A stretch of DNA of 64,000 bases from Antedon mediterranea (Eukaryota > Echinodermata > Crinoidea > Comatulida > Antedonidae), in NCBI RefSeq assembly GCF_964355755.1, contig NC_092671.1, positions 11,109,001-11,173,000 on the forward strand, given 5' to 3'. Shown here piece by piece: positions 63,407-64,000 of this stretch. The number at the start of each line of letters is the position of its first letter. Positions within the stretch are counted from its first letter, which is position 1. The position numbers and the translations under genes are program-made. The notes under the pieces were generated by a model. That model did no database searches. It was not told the DNA's origin and saw nothing but the letters and a program-made list of their open reading frames with translations.

Positions 63407-64000
63407 ATTCATGATATTTGTTCACCTAAACATATGTTGTGTATTTTTACTATTTCAAATAAATTTAGATCCTTTTATAAACCATAATTAGGGGTAATAT
63501 TTTGTCACAAATTTCGTTAAAGTCTCCTTTTATCAAAGATGTTATTAAGCATTATGTTCGTTATAGTTCCTTGCCGATCACATTTTCTAACTAGAGCTTT
63601 CAGCGATGTTATCGTACTATATATAGTACAGGACATTTTCGAAAAATGGCCAAATTTTATTTTTTGACATAGGCTAATGGTCTGCGCATGTTAAATCAAT
63701 ATATTTTAGGCCATTTATTCTGAAAAATATAGAAAAAATGGCTAAATGTCGATATAACTGTTTACTATATCATATAATTTGCATGCGCAGAATCATGTGT
63801 TTGTGTTCTGCACATTTTCAAAAATAATGTTATTATGCAATAAAATTGCTATATATGCGCGTATATTGGGTTATTATTATCTTTTAGACGTATAGTAACC
63901 ATTTATGTCAAATAAAGAGGTCAAAATTTGGTCATTTTTTAAAAACGACCAAAATATGCACTTTTCAAAATACTATACAATGAATTGCTATAGGTCCTAT
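63407..64000. other. 3' flank of class A GPCR
   Basis: An AATAAA-type signal lies near 63459 (tcaaataaatttag). From about 63620 to the window end, repeated-looking AT-rich words recur in both orientations (aaaatggccaaatttt, gcatgcgcagaat, aaatttggtcattttt), as in an inverted-repeat element cut by the window edge. Confidence 0.4.

Overview
This is a eukaryotic nuclear window. It is AT-rich, its genes are split by many GT-AG introns, and its gene content is animal: TDRKH, an adhesion GPCR, cyclin H, RAMAC, a Tctex1 dynein light chain, ANP32 and a rhodopsin-type GPCR. The frequent short word taggcct, the MITE and foldback load, a tRNA-derived SINE, and a class-V aminotransferase-like enzyme with no human counterpart that I know of suggest a marine invertebrate deuterostome, perhaps an echinoderm such as a crinoid. 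That assignment is inference.

Layout. 1-5.6 kb: no gene. It is a composite of a ~98-bp satellite in opposite orientations at the two ends, ~400-bp long-TIR elements, and a foldback built of 15-bp repeats. 6.6-10.6 kb (+): TDRKH, 10 coding exons. 11.8-20.8 kb (-): adhesion GPCR, 19 exons, with a Thr-rich mucin-like stalk. 22.8-37.7 kb (-): class-V aminotransferase-fold PLP enzyme, 19 exons, with an 8.4-kb first intron and a C-terminal CaaX-like end. 37.7-43.4 kb: MITE cluster and a duplicated promoter-like block. 43.4-46.7 kb (-): cyclin H. 47.8-48.8 kb (+): RAMAC, divergent from cyclin H and followed by a minisatellite. 50.0-51.6 kb (-): Tctex1 dynein light chain. 54.5-60.2 kb (+): ANP32, whose introns carry four copies of a structured box C/D-like RNA. 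62.4-63.4 kb (+): intronless class A GPCR.

All seven spliced models were assembled by eye from splice sites and reading-frame continuity. Each total is an exact multiple of three: 480, 1054, 737, 325, 183, 174 and 304 residues. Untranslated exons and transcription starts are mostly not resolved. The genes do not form one pathway. The only loose functional pair is cyclin H (CDK7/TFIIH, which phosphorylates the Pol II tail) and RAMAC (activator of the mRNA cap methyltransferase), which lie head to head and both serve early mRNA synthesis.

The most interesting signals are: (1) the four-copy intronic RNA in ANP32, with a hairpin whose sequence was replaced while pairing was kept; (2) a minisatellite after the RAMAC stop codon whose unit matches the gene's own exon 2; (3) the inverted satellite/foldback composite at the left end; (4) the animal PLP enzyme with a predicted prenylation signal and a GC-AG intron.
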